The notes beneath the pieces were generated by a model. The model was not told the DNA's origin, ran no database searches, and saw only the letters and a program-made list of their open reading frames with translations. Shown here one piece after another: positions 39,917-47,653 of a DNA stretch of 64,000 bases. Numbering within the stretch: the first letter of the stretch is position 1; each line of letters starts with the position of its first letter. Source of the stretch: Nitrospirota bacterium (lineage in GTDB: Bacteria > Nitrospirota > Nitrospiria > SBBL01 > JAADHI01). The stretch lies in NCBI GenBank assembly GCA_029261195.1, contig JAJDBU010000063.1, positions 62,001 through 126,000 of the forward strand, given 5' to 3'. The position numbers were made by a program, and so were the translations under genes.

Positions 39917-41239
39917 ATGAAATTACATGCGTGTCCAATACTTTTTATCACGGCAATATTTGTTGGTTTTTGGGGATCAACTGATTCTCGGGCGGCAGAT
40001 GAAGGAGCGCATACGCCCACTCTCGGAGAGCACAGACAGCCGGTTGAAAAACATACCCATCCGGTAGGATCTCATATCCATGAAGAATTACGCCAAATCA
40101 AACTTTGGTTGGCGGAGATCGAGCGAGACAGCGAACGTCGCCCTCTATTTAAAGAAGCAGAGCCTTCAGAAGAACTCTTTCCGCTGCAAACCTCACGGAA
40201 AACCCAACTGAATGGTGGCATGACCTTGATCATCCAGGGCGCCTTGAATAACGAGATACAGTTTGGAGGTGATCGGACCGACGGCAATCTGTCGCTTGAT
40301 ATGATTCTGTCGAGCGAAATCCGGGATGGAGGCCTGCTGATTATCCGAGGCGACTTTATGCGTGGTGAAGGTCTGACCCGTCTGCCGTCCTTATTTGCCG
40401 GAGGAGTCAATGCCGACATTGAAGATTTTTCGACGGGTGCACCCGATACATTTCATTTGATCGAAGCGCTTTATGAGCAGACTTGGGATTCGGAAACTTT
40501 TCGATTATCAATCGGTCAAATTGATTTGACTTCTTATTTTGACCAGAATCAGTTTGCCAACAGCGAAACCTTTCAATTTCTTTCTCCGGCATTTGGCAAT
40601 AACATTGCGGTCGCTTGGGGAGGCGATGCCAATGGTTATGGACCCGGTTTGGTGCTGCACGCCCATCCGGTCAGAGAATTTGAAATCAACATCGGTTTTT
40701 TTGAAGGCGACGGAAATTACAAGGATGTATTCGACCAGGGCTTTTGGATTGTGGAAGTGGAGTATGAACTTTATTCGGGAGACCTTGAAGGACATTATCG
40801 CTTGAACTACTGGTCGAATGAAAGCAATCACGCGACCCTCCTTAATCCAGCGGTGACACTCACTAAGAATCATGGCATGGGTTTAAGCTTTGATCAGGCC
40901 TTCACCGAGCACTTCGGTGTTTGGGGGCGCTTTGGGCTTCAGGACGGCGCAGTCGCAAAATATGACCGTCATGCTTCTATTGGTTTAGAGCTGAAGGGCT
41001 TGCCGGGACGTTCGGAAGATGTCTTGGGAATTGCCGTCGGCCAAACCTGGATCAGTGACGACTACAAAACGGTCTCAGGGTTTTCCAGTAACGAGTATCT
41101 TGGAGAGGTTTATTACAATGTTTCGGTCGGTGACGGTTTTTATATCACGCCAGATTTTCAATACATTTCAAATCCCGGAGGAAACGCTGCCATCAATCCG
41201 ATCAGCATCTACGGCATCCGGGGACAGTTGGATTTTTAA
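39917..41239 (+). CDS. Outer-membrane porin-like protein, His-rich N-terminus (OprB-like)
   Basis: A 440-residue exported protein: signal peptide cleaved near SRA-AD, then a segment of about 33 residues with six histidines (from AHTPTLGEH to SHIHEEL), a short helical part (EELRQIKLWLAEIERD), and a long beta-strand series of the OprB/carbohydrate-porin type (FHLIEALYEQTW, FRLSIGQIDLTSYFD, FEINIGFFEGDGNY, final strand ISIYGIRGQLDF ending in Phe as outer-membrane barrels do). Position as first gene of a metal ABC/NikR unit and the histidines suggest it lets metal ions or a chelate through the outer membrane. Substrate not shown. Confidence 0.8.
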   Translation: MKLHACPILFITAIFVGFWGSTDSRAADEGAHTPTLGEHRQPVEKHTHPVGSHIHEELRQIKLWLAEIERDSERRPLFKEAEPSEELFPLQTSRKTQLNGGMTLIIQGALNNEIQFGGDRTDGNLSLDMILSSEIRDGGLLIIRGDFMRGEGLTRLPSLFAGGVNADIEDFSTGAPDTFHLIEALYEQTWDSETFRLSIGQIDLTSYFDQNQFANSETFQFLSPAFGNNIAVAWGGDANGYGPGLVLHAHPVREFEINIGFFEGDGNYKDVFDQGFWIVEVEYELYSGDLEGHYRLNYWSNESNHATLLNPAVTLTKNHGMGLSFDQAFTEHFGVWGRFGLQDGAVAKYDRHASIGLELKGLPGRSEDVLGIAVGQTWISDDYKTVSGFSSNEYLGEVYYNVSVGDGFYITPDFQYISNPGGNAAINPISIYGIRGQLDF

Positions 41240-41272
41240 TAATACACTTTCACCAATTACAAGGAGATTCTA

Positions 41273-42232
41273 ATGAAAACAAGCCAATTCATCATAGTAA
41301 TGAAAGTTTTAGTTCTTTTTTTTATTTTGAATGCACAGGCTCAGGCTGCTTCAAAACTTCAAGTGGTGACGACAGTTGCCCCGATCACCAACCTTGTGAA
41401 GAATATCGGCGGTGATTTGATTCAGATCAAGGGAATTGTTCCAGAGGGGACCAACTCACATACTTTTGAACCTTCACCCTCGGATATCAAATACCTGGCA
41501 GCCGCAGACCTTTTGATCTACAACGGCCTTCATCTTGAAATTCCGACCGAAAAACTGGCAAATGCCAATCGAAAAAAAGGGGCGATTTTTGTCAAACTGG
41601 GTGACGGTACCATCGGTAAAAAAGAGTGGCAGTTTGATTTCAGTTTTCCGGAATCGGATGGACACCCCAATCCTCATCTCTGGCTCAATGTCGCCCATGC
41701 AATGAAATATGCCGAGTTGATCCGTGATGCGCTTGTTGCAGCAGACCCGGCAAATCAGGAGAGCTATGAGAAACGAGCAACTTCACTTCTTGTCCGGCTT
41801 GTCACACTAGACAAAGCGATCATAAAGGCAATGGCGACCATTCCGAAAGACAAACGCAAACTACTGACCTATCACGATTCCTGGGCCTATTTCTGTCCCC
41901 GTTACGGCTGTGAAGTGATCGGGGCGATTCAGCCTTCTTCCTTTGCCGATCCCTCGCCACGGGAAATGGCACGACTCATTGATCAGCTCAAGGCACAACA
42001 AGTCCCCGCGATTTTCGGTTCGGAAGTTTTTCCAAGCAAAATCATGAATCAAATTGGAAAAGAGGCGGGGGTGAAATTCATCTCAACCCTTCGTGATGAC
42101 GATCTGCCGGGAGAAGACGGTGCGCCGGAAAACAGCTACATCGGCATGATGCTCGAAAATGTTAGAACCATGACGAAGGTGCTTGGCGGAAATTCAAGCG
42201 CTTTGGAAGGAATTGATCCGAGTAATCAATAG
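41273..42232 (+). CDS. Metal-binding periplasmic protein of ABC importer (TroA/ZnuA family, cluster A-I)
   Basis: 319 residues with signal peptide (VLVLFFILNAQAQA-AS). The family is the cluster A-I metal-binding proteins, which bind Zn, Mn, Fe or sometimes other divalent ions between two Rossmann lobes. Candidate ligands: His in SHTFEPSPSD, His in NPHLWLN, His in TYHDSWAYF and an Asp in the RDDDLPGEDG segment, i.e. a His3-Asp site as in TroA. The His-rich loop of typical ZnuA is absent. It lies 33 bp after the porin, and is separated by a G-rich repeat from nikR. Metal choice is inferred from context: nickel, zinc or manganese. Confidence 0.88.
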   Translation: MKTSQFIIVMKVLVLFFILNAQAQAASKLQVVTTVAPITNLVKNIGGDLIQIKGIVPEGTNSHTFEPSPSDIKYLAAADLLIYNGLHLEIPTEKLANANRKKGAIFVKLGDGTIGKKEWQFDFSFPESDGHPNPHLWLNVAHAMKYAELIRDALVAADPANQESYEKRATSLLVRLVTLDKAIIKAMATIPKDKRKLLTYHDSWAYFCPRYGCEVIGAIQPSSFADPSPREMARLIDQLKAQQVPAIFGSEVFPSKIMNQIGKEAGVKFISTLRDDDLPGEDGAPENSYIGMMLENVRTMTKVLGGNSSALEGIDPSNQ

Positions 42233-42256
42233 AAATACGGTATACTCGTAGTATAT

Positions 42257-42346
42257 CCCCATTAACAAGGGGGATTAAGGGGGATTTGAACTTAGATTGA
42301 AAGCCCCGGAACACATCCCCCCTGCCCCCCCTTTTCTAAAGGGGGG
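42257..42346. repeat. G/C-run inverted repeat (AAGGGGGATTAAGGGGGAT ... )
   Basis: AAGGGGGATTAAGGGGGAT (42267-42285 region) faces an imperfect inverse copy ATCCCCCCTGCCCCCCCTT (42316-42334). The right part also forms its own perfect 9-bp hairpin CCCCCCTTT-TCT-AAAGGGGGG (42326-42346). This looks like a small dispersed repeat (MITE/REP-like) lying between the binding-protein gene and nikR. It could act as an mRNA stabiliser or partial terminator within the operon. A second minor palindrome ATACT-CGT-AGTAT lies just upstream (42243-42255). Confidence 0.55.
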
Positions 42347-42366
42347 AAGAATAAAGAGGAGAACAA

Positions 42367-42783
42367 ATGTCAAAACTCATCCGCTTCGGCGTCTCGATTG
42401 ATGAAGGATTACTTAAAGAGTTCGATGCTTACATCGAACGGAAACGCTATACGAATCGATCCGAAGCCTTACGCGACCTGATCCGAAACCATCTCGTCGA
42501 AGAAGAATGGGACGACAATAAAGAGACGGTCGGGACCATCACGATTGTCTATGACCATCATGTCCCCGAACTGATGGAGCGTCTGACCGACTTGCAACAC
42601 GAATACAATGAAGTGATTCAATCGACGCTGCACATCCATCTTGATCATCATCGTTGTCTTGAAGTCCTCGTGGTACGGGGCGCAAGCAAGCTGATACAAG
42701 AGGTCGCCAACGGCCTCATCGCCACCAAAGGCGTTAAACACGGCAAGTTAACCGCCACGACAACGGGGCAGGACCTTCATTAA
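42367..42783 (+). CDS. nikR: Nickel-responsive regulator NikR
   Basis: A 138-residue ribbon-helix-helix/ACT repressor. N-terminal RHH: LIRFGVSIDEGLLKEFDAYI and YTNRSEALRDLIRNHL. C-terminal nickel-binding ACT domain: the square-planar ligands of E. coli NikR (His76, His87, His89, Cys95) match His78, His89, His91 and Cys97 here, all at a constant offset of two. This supports a true nickel sensor and not just a homologue. SD AAGAGGAG well placed. It is followed with no gap by the ABC ATPase gene, so it is embedded in the uptake unit and likely autoregulated through the operator at 39761-39787. Confidence 0.93.
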   Translation: MSKLIRFGVSIDEGLLKEFDAYIERKRYTNRSEALRDLIRNHLVEEEWDDNKETVGTITIVYDHHVPELMERLTDLQHEYNEVIQSTLHIHLDHHRCLEVLVVRGASKLIQEVANGLIATKGVKHGKLTATTTGQDLH

Positions 42784-43686
42784 ATGAGTTCCTCTGAGCA
42801 TCCACCGCAGCCGCTGATTTCTTTTTCAAAAGTGACCTGCGGATACAAAGAAAAAATTGTTTTTAAAGATCTTTCCCTCATGCTTTTTCCCCGCCAGTTC
42901 GCCGGACTGGTCGGACCCAGCGGCGCGGGAAAATCCACCTTGCTCAAGGCGATTCTGGGCATTTCGCCAATCCTCTCAGGGAACATCACCTTTGCGGGAA
43001 AACAAGTCAATGGAAGCGTTCCGCCCGATGTCGGCTACGTGCCGCAGATTGAAACAGTGGATTGGGATTTTCCTGTCACGGTCGAACAGGTCGTTGCCAT
43101 GGGACTCTATCGAAAATCGACACGCCTACCCTGGTTGACGGGCGGGGAGCGAAGTGTCATTAGAGAGCTGCTTGACCGCCTGAATATCGGTCATTACGCC
43201 GAGCGACAGATTAAACTGCTTTCGGGCGGAGAACAACAGCGTGTTTTTTTGGCAAGGGCTCTGGTCGCCAATCCGAAACTCCTGATTCTCGATGAGCCGA
43301 CATCCGGCGTTGATGTTAAAACCCAACATGCCATCCTTCATTTACTCGGTGAAATCAACCGGAAGGGGGTGACGATTCTTTTAACGACTCACGATCTCAA
43401 TGCCGTTGCCCGACATCTGCCCTGGGTCATCTGTTTTAATCAAAAAGTCGTTGCACAGGGCGATCCCGACGAGGTTTTTACTTCAGAGGTGCTCTCTAGA
43501 ACTTATCAAAGCGATATGGCCGTGTTTCGACAGGGGGATGTCATGATGGTCGATGACAGCCCGAAAGCCGGGCATCATTTTGCCAAACATGTACATGGCG
43601 CAGACAGTCAAGATTATGGGCACCATCATACGTCGCACGAATCGCACGGACACCACGAATCAAACGAAGAAAGACACCGCCATTGA
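42784..43686 (+). CDS. Metal ABC importer ATPase with His-rich tail (ZnuC/MntB type)
   Basis: 300 residues: Walker A GPSGAGKS (44-51), Q-loop PQIETVDWDFPVTV, signature LSGGEQQR (146-153), Walker B LLILDEP (166-172), H-loop TTHDLN. The PQ.....DWDFPVTV stretch is typical of zinc/manganese ABC ATPases. After residue 260 an extra tail carries 13 histidines in 37 residues (HHFAKHVHG...YGHHHTSHESHGHHES), which could bind or buffer nickel or zinc in the cytoplasm. Start ATG directly after the nikR stop; stop overlaps the permease start (TTGA). Confidence 0.93.
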   Translation: MSSSEHPPQPLISFSKVTCGYKEKIVFKDLSLMLFPRQFAGLVGPSGAGKSTLLKAILGISPILSGNITFAGKQVNGSVPPDVGYVPQIETVDWDFPVTVEQVVAMGLYRKSTRLPWLTGGERSVIRELLDRLNIGHYAERQIKLLSGGEQQRVFLARALVANPKLLILDEPTSGVDVKTQHAILHLLGEINRKGVTILLTTHDLNAVARHLPWVICFNQKVVAQGDPDEVFTSEVLSRTYQSDMAVFRQGDVMMVDDSPKAGHHFAKHVHGADSQDYGHHHTSHESHGHHESNEERHRH

Positions 43687-44636
43687 ATTTTATTACGGAT
43701 CCGCTCAAATACGAGTTTTTTGTACATGGCATCATGGCAGCCTCACTCGTCGGTGGCATCTGTGCCCTGATCGGAGTCTACATTGTACTCAGGCGAATGA
43801 GCTATATCGGCCACGGCCTGTCACACGCCGTCTTCGGCGGGGCGGTTGTGAGTACGGTGATGCAGTGGAATTTTTATATCGGCGCCGGCACTTGGGGGTT
43901 TTTATCCGTCTTACTCATTAATGCGGTGGCGCGTAAAAAAAAGGTGGGCGCCGATGCCGCTATCGGAGTCATTACAACTGCAAGCTTCGCCGTGGGTGTG
44001 GCGATTATCAGCCGCTATCGCAAGTTTACAAAAAGTTTTGAGGCAACCCTATTCGGCAACATTTTAGGTGTAACCACAGAAGACCTTTGGATTATTGCGA
44101 TTGTTGTCCTGGTTTCGGCCTTGCTGATTTTTGTGTTCTACCGACAATTTTTATTCACGACCTTTGATGCCGAAGTGGCCAGAATTTACGGGGTGCCGGT
44201 CGATTGGGTTGAGCGCCTTTTTTCACTGATTTTAGCTTCCGTCATTATTGTTTCTATGCAGGTGATGGGCGTCACGATGATTGCCGCCGGCATCATCATG
44301 CCGGCGGTCACGGCGCGTGTACTGACAGATAACTTCAATAAAATGGTCTTCCTGTCGGTGCTGCTCGGGATACTTGGCGGAACACTCGGCATGTATACCA
44401 GTTTCTATTTCGATGTCTCCTCCGGGGCGACTATTGTCCTGGTCGCCGCCGGTTTTTTTGTGATTGCCTACCTTTACCAGATGATGCGGGAGAAATTCTG
44501 GGCATTCAAACAGGCGAGAGATGTGCCGGTTTTAAAAGAAGAGACTCCGACGCATATTCATCTGCATGACGAGAGCCACTCAGGTTTTTACCATGTCCAC
44601 GAACACAGCCACGAAAAATCCGAAGATCAGGAATAG
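43683..44636 (+). CDS. Metal ABC importer permease with His-rich tail (ZnuB/MntC type)
   Basis: A 317-residue ABC-3 permease with about eight helices. Typical elements: ALIGVYIVLRRMSYIGHGLSHAVFGG, LLVSALLIFVFY-like segments, VMGVTMIAAGIIMPAVTARVL and GMYTSFYFDVSSGATIVL. The C-terminal cytoplasmic tail adds eight histidines in about 22 residues (THIHLHDESHS..YHVHEHSH), a second metal-binding tail in this transporter. The start is TTG at 43683, overlapping the ATPase stop. With the binding protein and ATPase it makes a complete ZnuABC-type importer. Confidence 0.92.
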   Translation: MNFITDPLKYEFFVHGIMAASLVGGICALIGVYIVLRRMSYIGHGLSHAVFGGAVVSTVMQWNFYIGAGTWGFLSVLLINAVARKKKVGADAAIGVITTASFAVGVAIISRYRKFTKSFEATLFGNILGVTTEDLWIIAIVVLVSALLIFVFYRQFLFTTFDAEVARIYGVPVDWVERLFSLILASVIIVSMQVMGVTMIAAGIIMPAVTARVLTDNFNKMVFLSVLLGILGGTLGMYTSFYFDVSSGATIVLVAAGFFVIAYLYQMMREKFWAFKQARDVPVLKEETPTHIHLHDESHSGFYHVHEHSHEKSEDQE

Positions 44637-44692
44637 TTCCATCCTTTAAGTTTTTTCTCTCTGATCACCTCTTTAAGGTCCCTATGCTGCGT

Positions 44693-44726
44693 GCCCCTTT
44701 TTTGAACGAAGGGGGCTCTTCTTGTT
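44693..44726 (+). terminator. Possible terminator of the metal-uptake unit
   Basis: GCCCCTT (44693-44699) can pair with AAGGGGGC (44709-44716, one G bulged), followed by TCTTCTTGTT. A moderate hairpin placed about 60 bp after the permease stop. Confidence 0.4.
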
Positions 44727-44737
44727 AGAATGCGAAG

Positions 44738-44827
44738 ATGACTTCAGAAATAAAAAAAGTTCTCATCTCTGTGATCATCGTATTGTTCGCCTTTATTATT
44801 GCGGTGATTGCGTCGACTTTTATTTAA
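44738..44827 (+). CDS. Possible single-helix micropeptide (29 aa)
   Basis: ATG at 44738 opens a 29-codon frame, MTSEIKKVLISVIIVLFAFI continuing to ASTFI, with one transmembrane helix after a short charged N-terminus. No good Shine-Dalgarno sequence is visible, but the composition is that of a real membrane peptide. It lies just before a membrane-anchored hypothetical gene. Confidence 0.3.
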   Translation: MTSEIKKVLISVIIVLFAFIIAVIASTFI

Positions 44828-44856
44828 AGGGTGCTGTCTGAAATAGGAGGTCTACC

Positions 44857-45399
44857 ATGAGAACGACATTATGTCCTGAATACAAAGTAATGGTCGGCAA
44901 GGAAAGCGACTCCTTCCCTTTTTTTCGTTTCGGGAGGCATGACGAGACATCGCCGGAAAAAAAAGTTTTTCTCAGTTTTGTCCTGGGAGCAATCGCAATC
45001 CTCTTGTTGGTATTCGTGATGCCTGACACGACATCCGATCAAGCATCAGGTTTGGCCTTGAATAAACAAAAGGCTGTCACACGCTGGCAAGAGATCAATC
45101 ATTCTTCCTCGGCTTATATTATGGCGAGTATCTACGTAAGAGAACGCTTGAAATTTCCTGGTTCAGCGAAATTTCCGACTCTGTTAGAGGGGCAAGGAGA
45201 TCATGTGACAAGCCTTGGAAAGCAGCAGTATCACGTTGTTTCGTATGTTGATATGGAAGATGAATTTGGTCGAATGGTTCGTATTCTGTTTCAGGGAGAA
45301 ATAGAGCGGATAAAAGAAGATGAGTGGCGCCTAATCTCTCTTAACACACAGAGAGCAACAGAGGACGTGGTCATTTCTCTGAAAGCCTCTTCCAAATGA
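44857..45399 (+). CDS. Hypothetical membrane-anchored protein
   Basis: 180 residues, unknown family. A cytoplasmic N-terminus of about 36 residues, one transmembrane helix (VFLSFVLGAIAILLLVFVMP, about 37-56), then an extracytoplasmic domain (KFPGSAKFPTLLEGQGDHVTSLGKQQYHVVSYVDMEDEFGRMVR) predicted to be beta-rich. SD TAGGAGG at good distance from the ATG. The domain slightly resembles small proteins with 'LKFPSSAKFP' motifs found in diverse bacteria, function unknown. Convergent with the next gene. Confidence 0.65.
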   Translation: MRTTLCPEYKVMVGKESDSFPFFRFGRHDETSPEKKVFLSFVLGAIAILLLVFVMPDTTSDQASGLALNKQKAVTRWQEINHSSSAYIMASIYVRERLKFPGSAKFPTLLEGQGDHVTSLGKQQYHVVSYVDMEDEFGRMVRILFQGEIERIKEDEWRLISLNTQRATEDVVISLKASSK

Positions 45400-45458
45400 C
45401 TTCATGAATCATCTTGAGAAATTCAGATTTTATTTCACCGCAAAACTGAAAACCGGTA

Positions 45459-47261
45459 TCATGATTCCAGACATTTCTCTTCCCTGAGCAGCGTAGTGAA
45501 ATCCTCCGGAGGGAGAGCTCGGCTGAAATAAAAACCCTGAATCGCGTCTACCGGGTTTGAACGTGAAAATGCAAGTTGTTCTTTTGTTTCGACGCCCTCT
45601 ACAATCACCTTTAGTCTAAGGGTATGGGCCATGGCGATAATCGCAGAAGTGAGGCACTCCGCATCGGGATTTGTTAAAAGATTGTGGATAAATGATCGAT
45701 CGACCTTAAGCGTGTCAAAGGAAAATTTCCTGAGATAGCTGAGGGAGGAATAACCGGTGCCGAAATCATCGACGGCCCATTGAACGCCCAACTTGTTCAA
45801 TCGGGACATCGTTTCGATACTCTTTGAGACATCCTTCATGGCAATACTTTCGGTGATTTCCAGTTCGAGTTGCTCCGGTTTGAGTTGCGTTTTCACTAGG
45901 ATAGAACTCACCAGGTCGACCAGCTTTTCATGCTGAAACTGGCGCGTGGAAAGGTTGACAGAAACACGTAACTCGGGGAAGCCTTCTTCTATCCAGACCT
46001 TGGTTTGACGACATGCAGTCTCCAGCACCCATTTCCCCAGAGGGAGGATCAAATTGGTCTCCTCGGCCAAGGGGATGAATGCACCCGGAGAGATAAATCC
46101 CTTCTCCGGATGCTCCCAGCGCACAAGGGCTTCCATCCCGGAGATCTTTCCTGTCTTCAAAGCAACCTGGGGCTGGTAGTAGACACGAAACTCTTCTCGA
46201 TCCAGTGCCCGGCGCATTTCTGTTCGCATGACCATGAGTTCTGCAGATCGAAGGTTCATCTCCTCTGAATAGAACTGATAAGCGTTTCTTCCCTGCTCCT
46301 TTACACGGTAGACCGCCCTTTTTGCACAATTCAGCAAGGCTTCTCCGGAACAGCCATCCATAGGGTAGAGGCTAATTCCAATGCTGGCGGTGATACTAAA
46401 ATCATGTCCGTCAAAACGCAATGGTTGTGCCATTGTTTCTAGTATATTTTGAGAAATTGTCGAGACATGCTCCATGTCACTCGGCCCGCCAAGCAGGAGG
46501 GCAAACTCATCTCCCACAACGCGAGAAATAGTATCGGAACTTCGAATACAGGCTTTCAGACGTTTGGCCACTGTGATCAAGAGTCGGTCGCCGGTATCAT
46601 GACCTGCCGAGTCATTAATCCATTTAAAACGGTCGAGGTTGACAAATAAAAAGGCCAGGATGGACTTATCTCGCTCCGCCTGTTTGATCGCCTGTCCCAC
46701 TCTGTCCATCAGGAGACGGCGGTTGGGAAGATCTGTTAAGGGATCATGATGAAGCAGGTAGGTAAAGCGTTTTTCCCGGAGTTTGAGTTCCTTATCTTTT
46801 TTTTTGAGCTTGTTGGTTAATCGAGCCTCATGCTGTCTTAATAAAACAGTCTCCTCTTCTCCGGGTTTTTCAGGAAGTGGCAGCCGTCCTGCTTGATGCT
46901 CCTCGATCACCTCATTAATGATTTTGAGAAAGGCATTTCCCTCTATGGGTTTTACAATAAAACGGGACGCGCCCATACTGATCGCGAGGCGTTCATCTTC
47001 CGTCTCCACATAGGTTGCGGTATAGAAGACGAAGGGAATTTTTTGTAAGTCCGGATCCATTTTTATCTCACGGCAAAGTTGAAAACCATCCATCTCCGGC
47101 ATCAGGATATCCGAGATGATCAGGTCATGGGAGAATTTTTTCGCCATCGCAAGGGCTTCAACACCATTAGCGGCGGATTCGATGCTGTGCCCATTATACT
47201 CGAGGGTTTTTGCCAGAATTATTTTTGCATCTTCGTTGTCATCCACAATAAGGATTTTCAT
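45459..47261 (-). CDS. REC-GGDEF-EAL protein with degenerate GGDEF domain
   Basis: 600 residues from the ATG at 47261 (AAGGAGG 4 nt upstream). Receiver domain with acceptor Asp51, linker coiled coil (about 140-165), GGDEF-type domain and EAL phosphodiesterase. In the GGDEF domain the metal-binding Asp of FLDLD is Asn (FVNLD, about 206-210) and the active loop reads VGDEF (249-253), so cyclase activity is probably lost. The EAL domain keeps GMEALVRW (EAL 377-379), LEITESIA, VDDFGTGYSSL and KVDRSFI. Likely a phosphorylation-controlled c-di-GMP phosphodiesterase. It is the last gene of a five- to six-gene signalling run. Confidence 0.9.
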   Translation of the reverse strand: MKILIVDDNEDAKIILAKTLEYNGHSIESAANGVEALAMAKKFSHDLIISDILMPEMDGFQLCREIKMDPDLQKIPFVFYTATYVETEDERLAISMGASRFIVKPIEGNAFLKIINEVIEEHQAGRLPLPEKPGEEETVLLRQHEARLTNKLKKKDKELKLREKRFTYLLHHDPLTDLPNRRLLMDRVGQAIKQAERDKSILAFLFVNLDRFKWINDSAGHDTGDRLLITVAKRLKACIRSSDTISRVVGDEFALLLGGPSDMEHVSTISQNILETMAQPLRFDGHDFSITASIGISLYPMDGCSGEALLNCAKRAVYRVKEQGRNAYQFYSEEMNLRSAELMVMRTEMRRALDREEFRVYYQPQVALKTGKISGMEALVRWEHPEKGFISPGAFIPLAEETNLILPLGKWVLETACRQTKVWIEEGFPELRVSVNLSTRQFQHEKLVDLVSSILVKTQLKPEQLELEITESIAMKDVSKSIETMSRLNKLGVQWAVDDFGTGYSSLSYLRKFSFDTLKVDRSFIHNLLTNPDAECLTSAIIAMAHTLRLKVIVEGVETKEQLAFSRSNPVDAIQGFYFSRALPPEDFTTLLREEKCLES

Positions 47262-47271
47262 TGCACCTCCT

Positions 47272-47637
47272 TCATGCTCCAATAATCTCCCTGATCTGAT
47301 TCATGATCGCAGCCGGATCGATGGGTTTTTCGATGTAGCCGTTGCAACCGGCCTGAAGCAGCCGCTCTCTATCTCCACTCATGGCGTAAGAGGTCATGGC
47401 AATGATCGGGATATCGCTATTGACCTCTGAGTTCCGGATGGCCTTTAAGACCTCAATTCCGTCCATATCCGGGAGTTGGATGTCCAGGATGATAAAAGCC
47501 GGACGATCGGCCTTCGCAAGACTGATTCCATTCCTACCATCCTTCGCCTTGATTATCCCGTAACCCTGTTTCTTAAGAATAAAAGTAATCAATGCCATGT
47601 TGTTGTCATTGTCTTCGATGATGAGTACTTTTTTCAT
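47272..47637 (-). CDS. Single-domain response regulator
   Basis: A 121-residue stand-alone CheY-like receiver: IIEDNDNN acidic pocket, acceptor Asp52 (FIILDIQLPDMDG), the conserved Thr/Ser (AMTSYAMSGD) and Lys in YIEKPID. The start ATG at 47637 is chosen because GGAGG lies 6 nt upstream; the longer frame has no SD. No output domain, so it works as a phospho-relay or binding switch. It lies 16 bp after the PAS kinase gene and 10 bp before the REC-GGDEF-EAL gene. Confidence 0.9.
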   Translation of the reverse strand: MKKVLIIEDNDNNMALITFILKKQGYGIIKAKDGRNGISLAKADRPAFIILDIQLPDMDGIEVLKAIRNSEVNSDIPIIAMTSYAMSGDRERLLQAGCNGYIEKPIDPAAIMNQIREIIGA

Positions 47638-47653
47638 CGTGAACCTCCATGGA

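Noticed and set aside
42243-42255. ATACT-CGT-AGTAT palindrome as a second NikR operator
   Set aside because: Half-sites and spacing do not match the 39761-39787 operator; more likely part of the neighbouring repeat.
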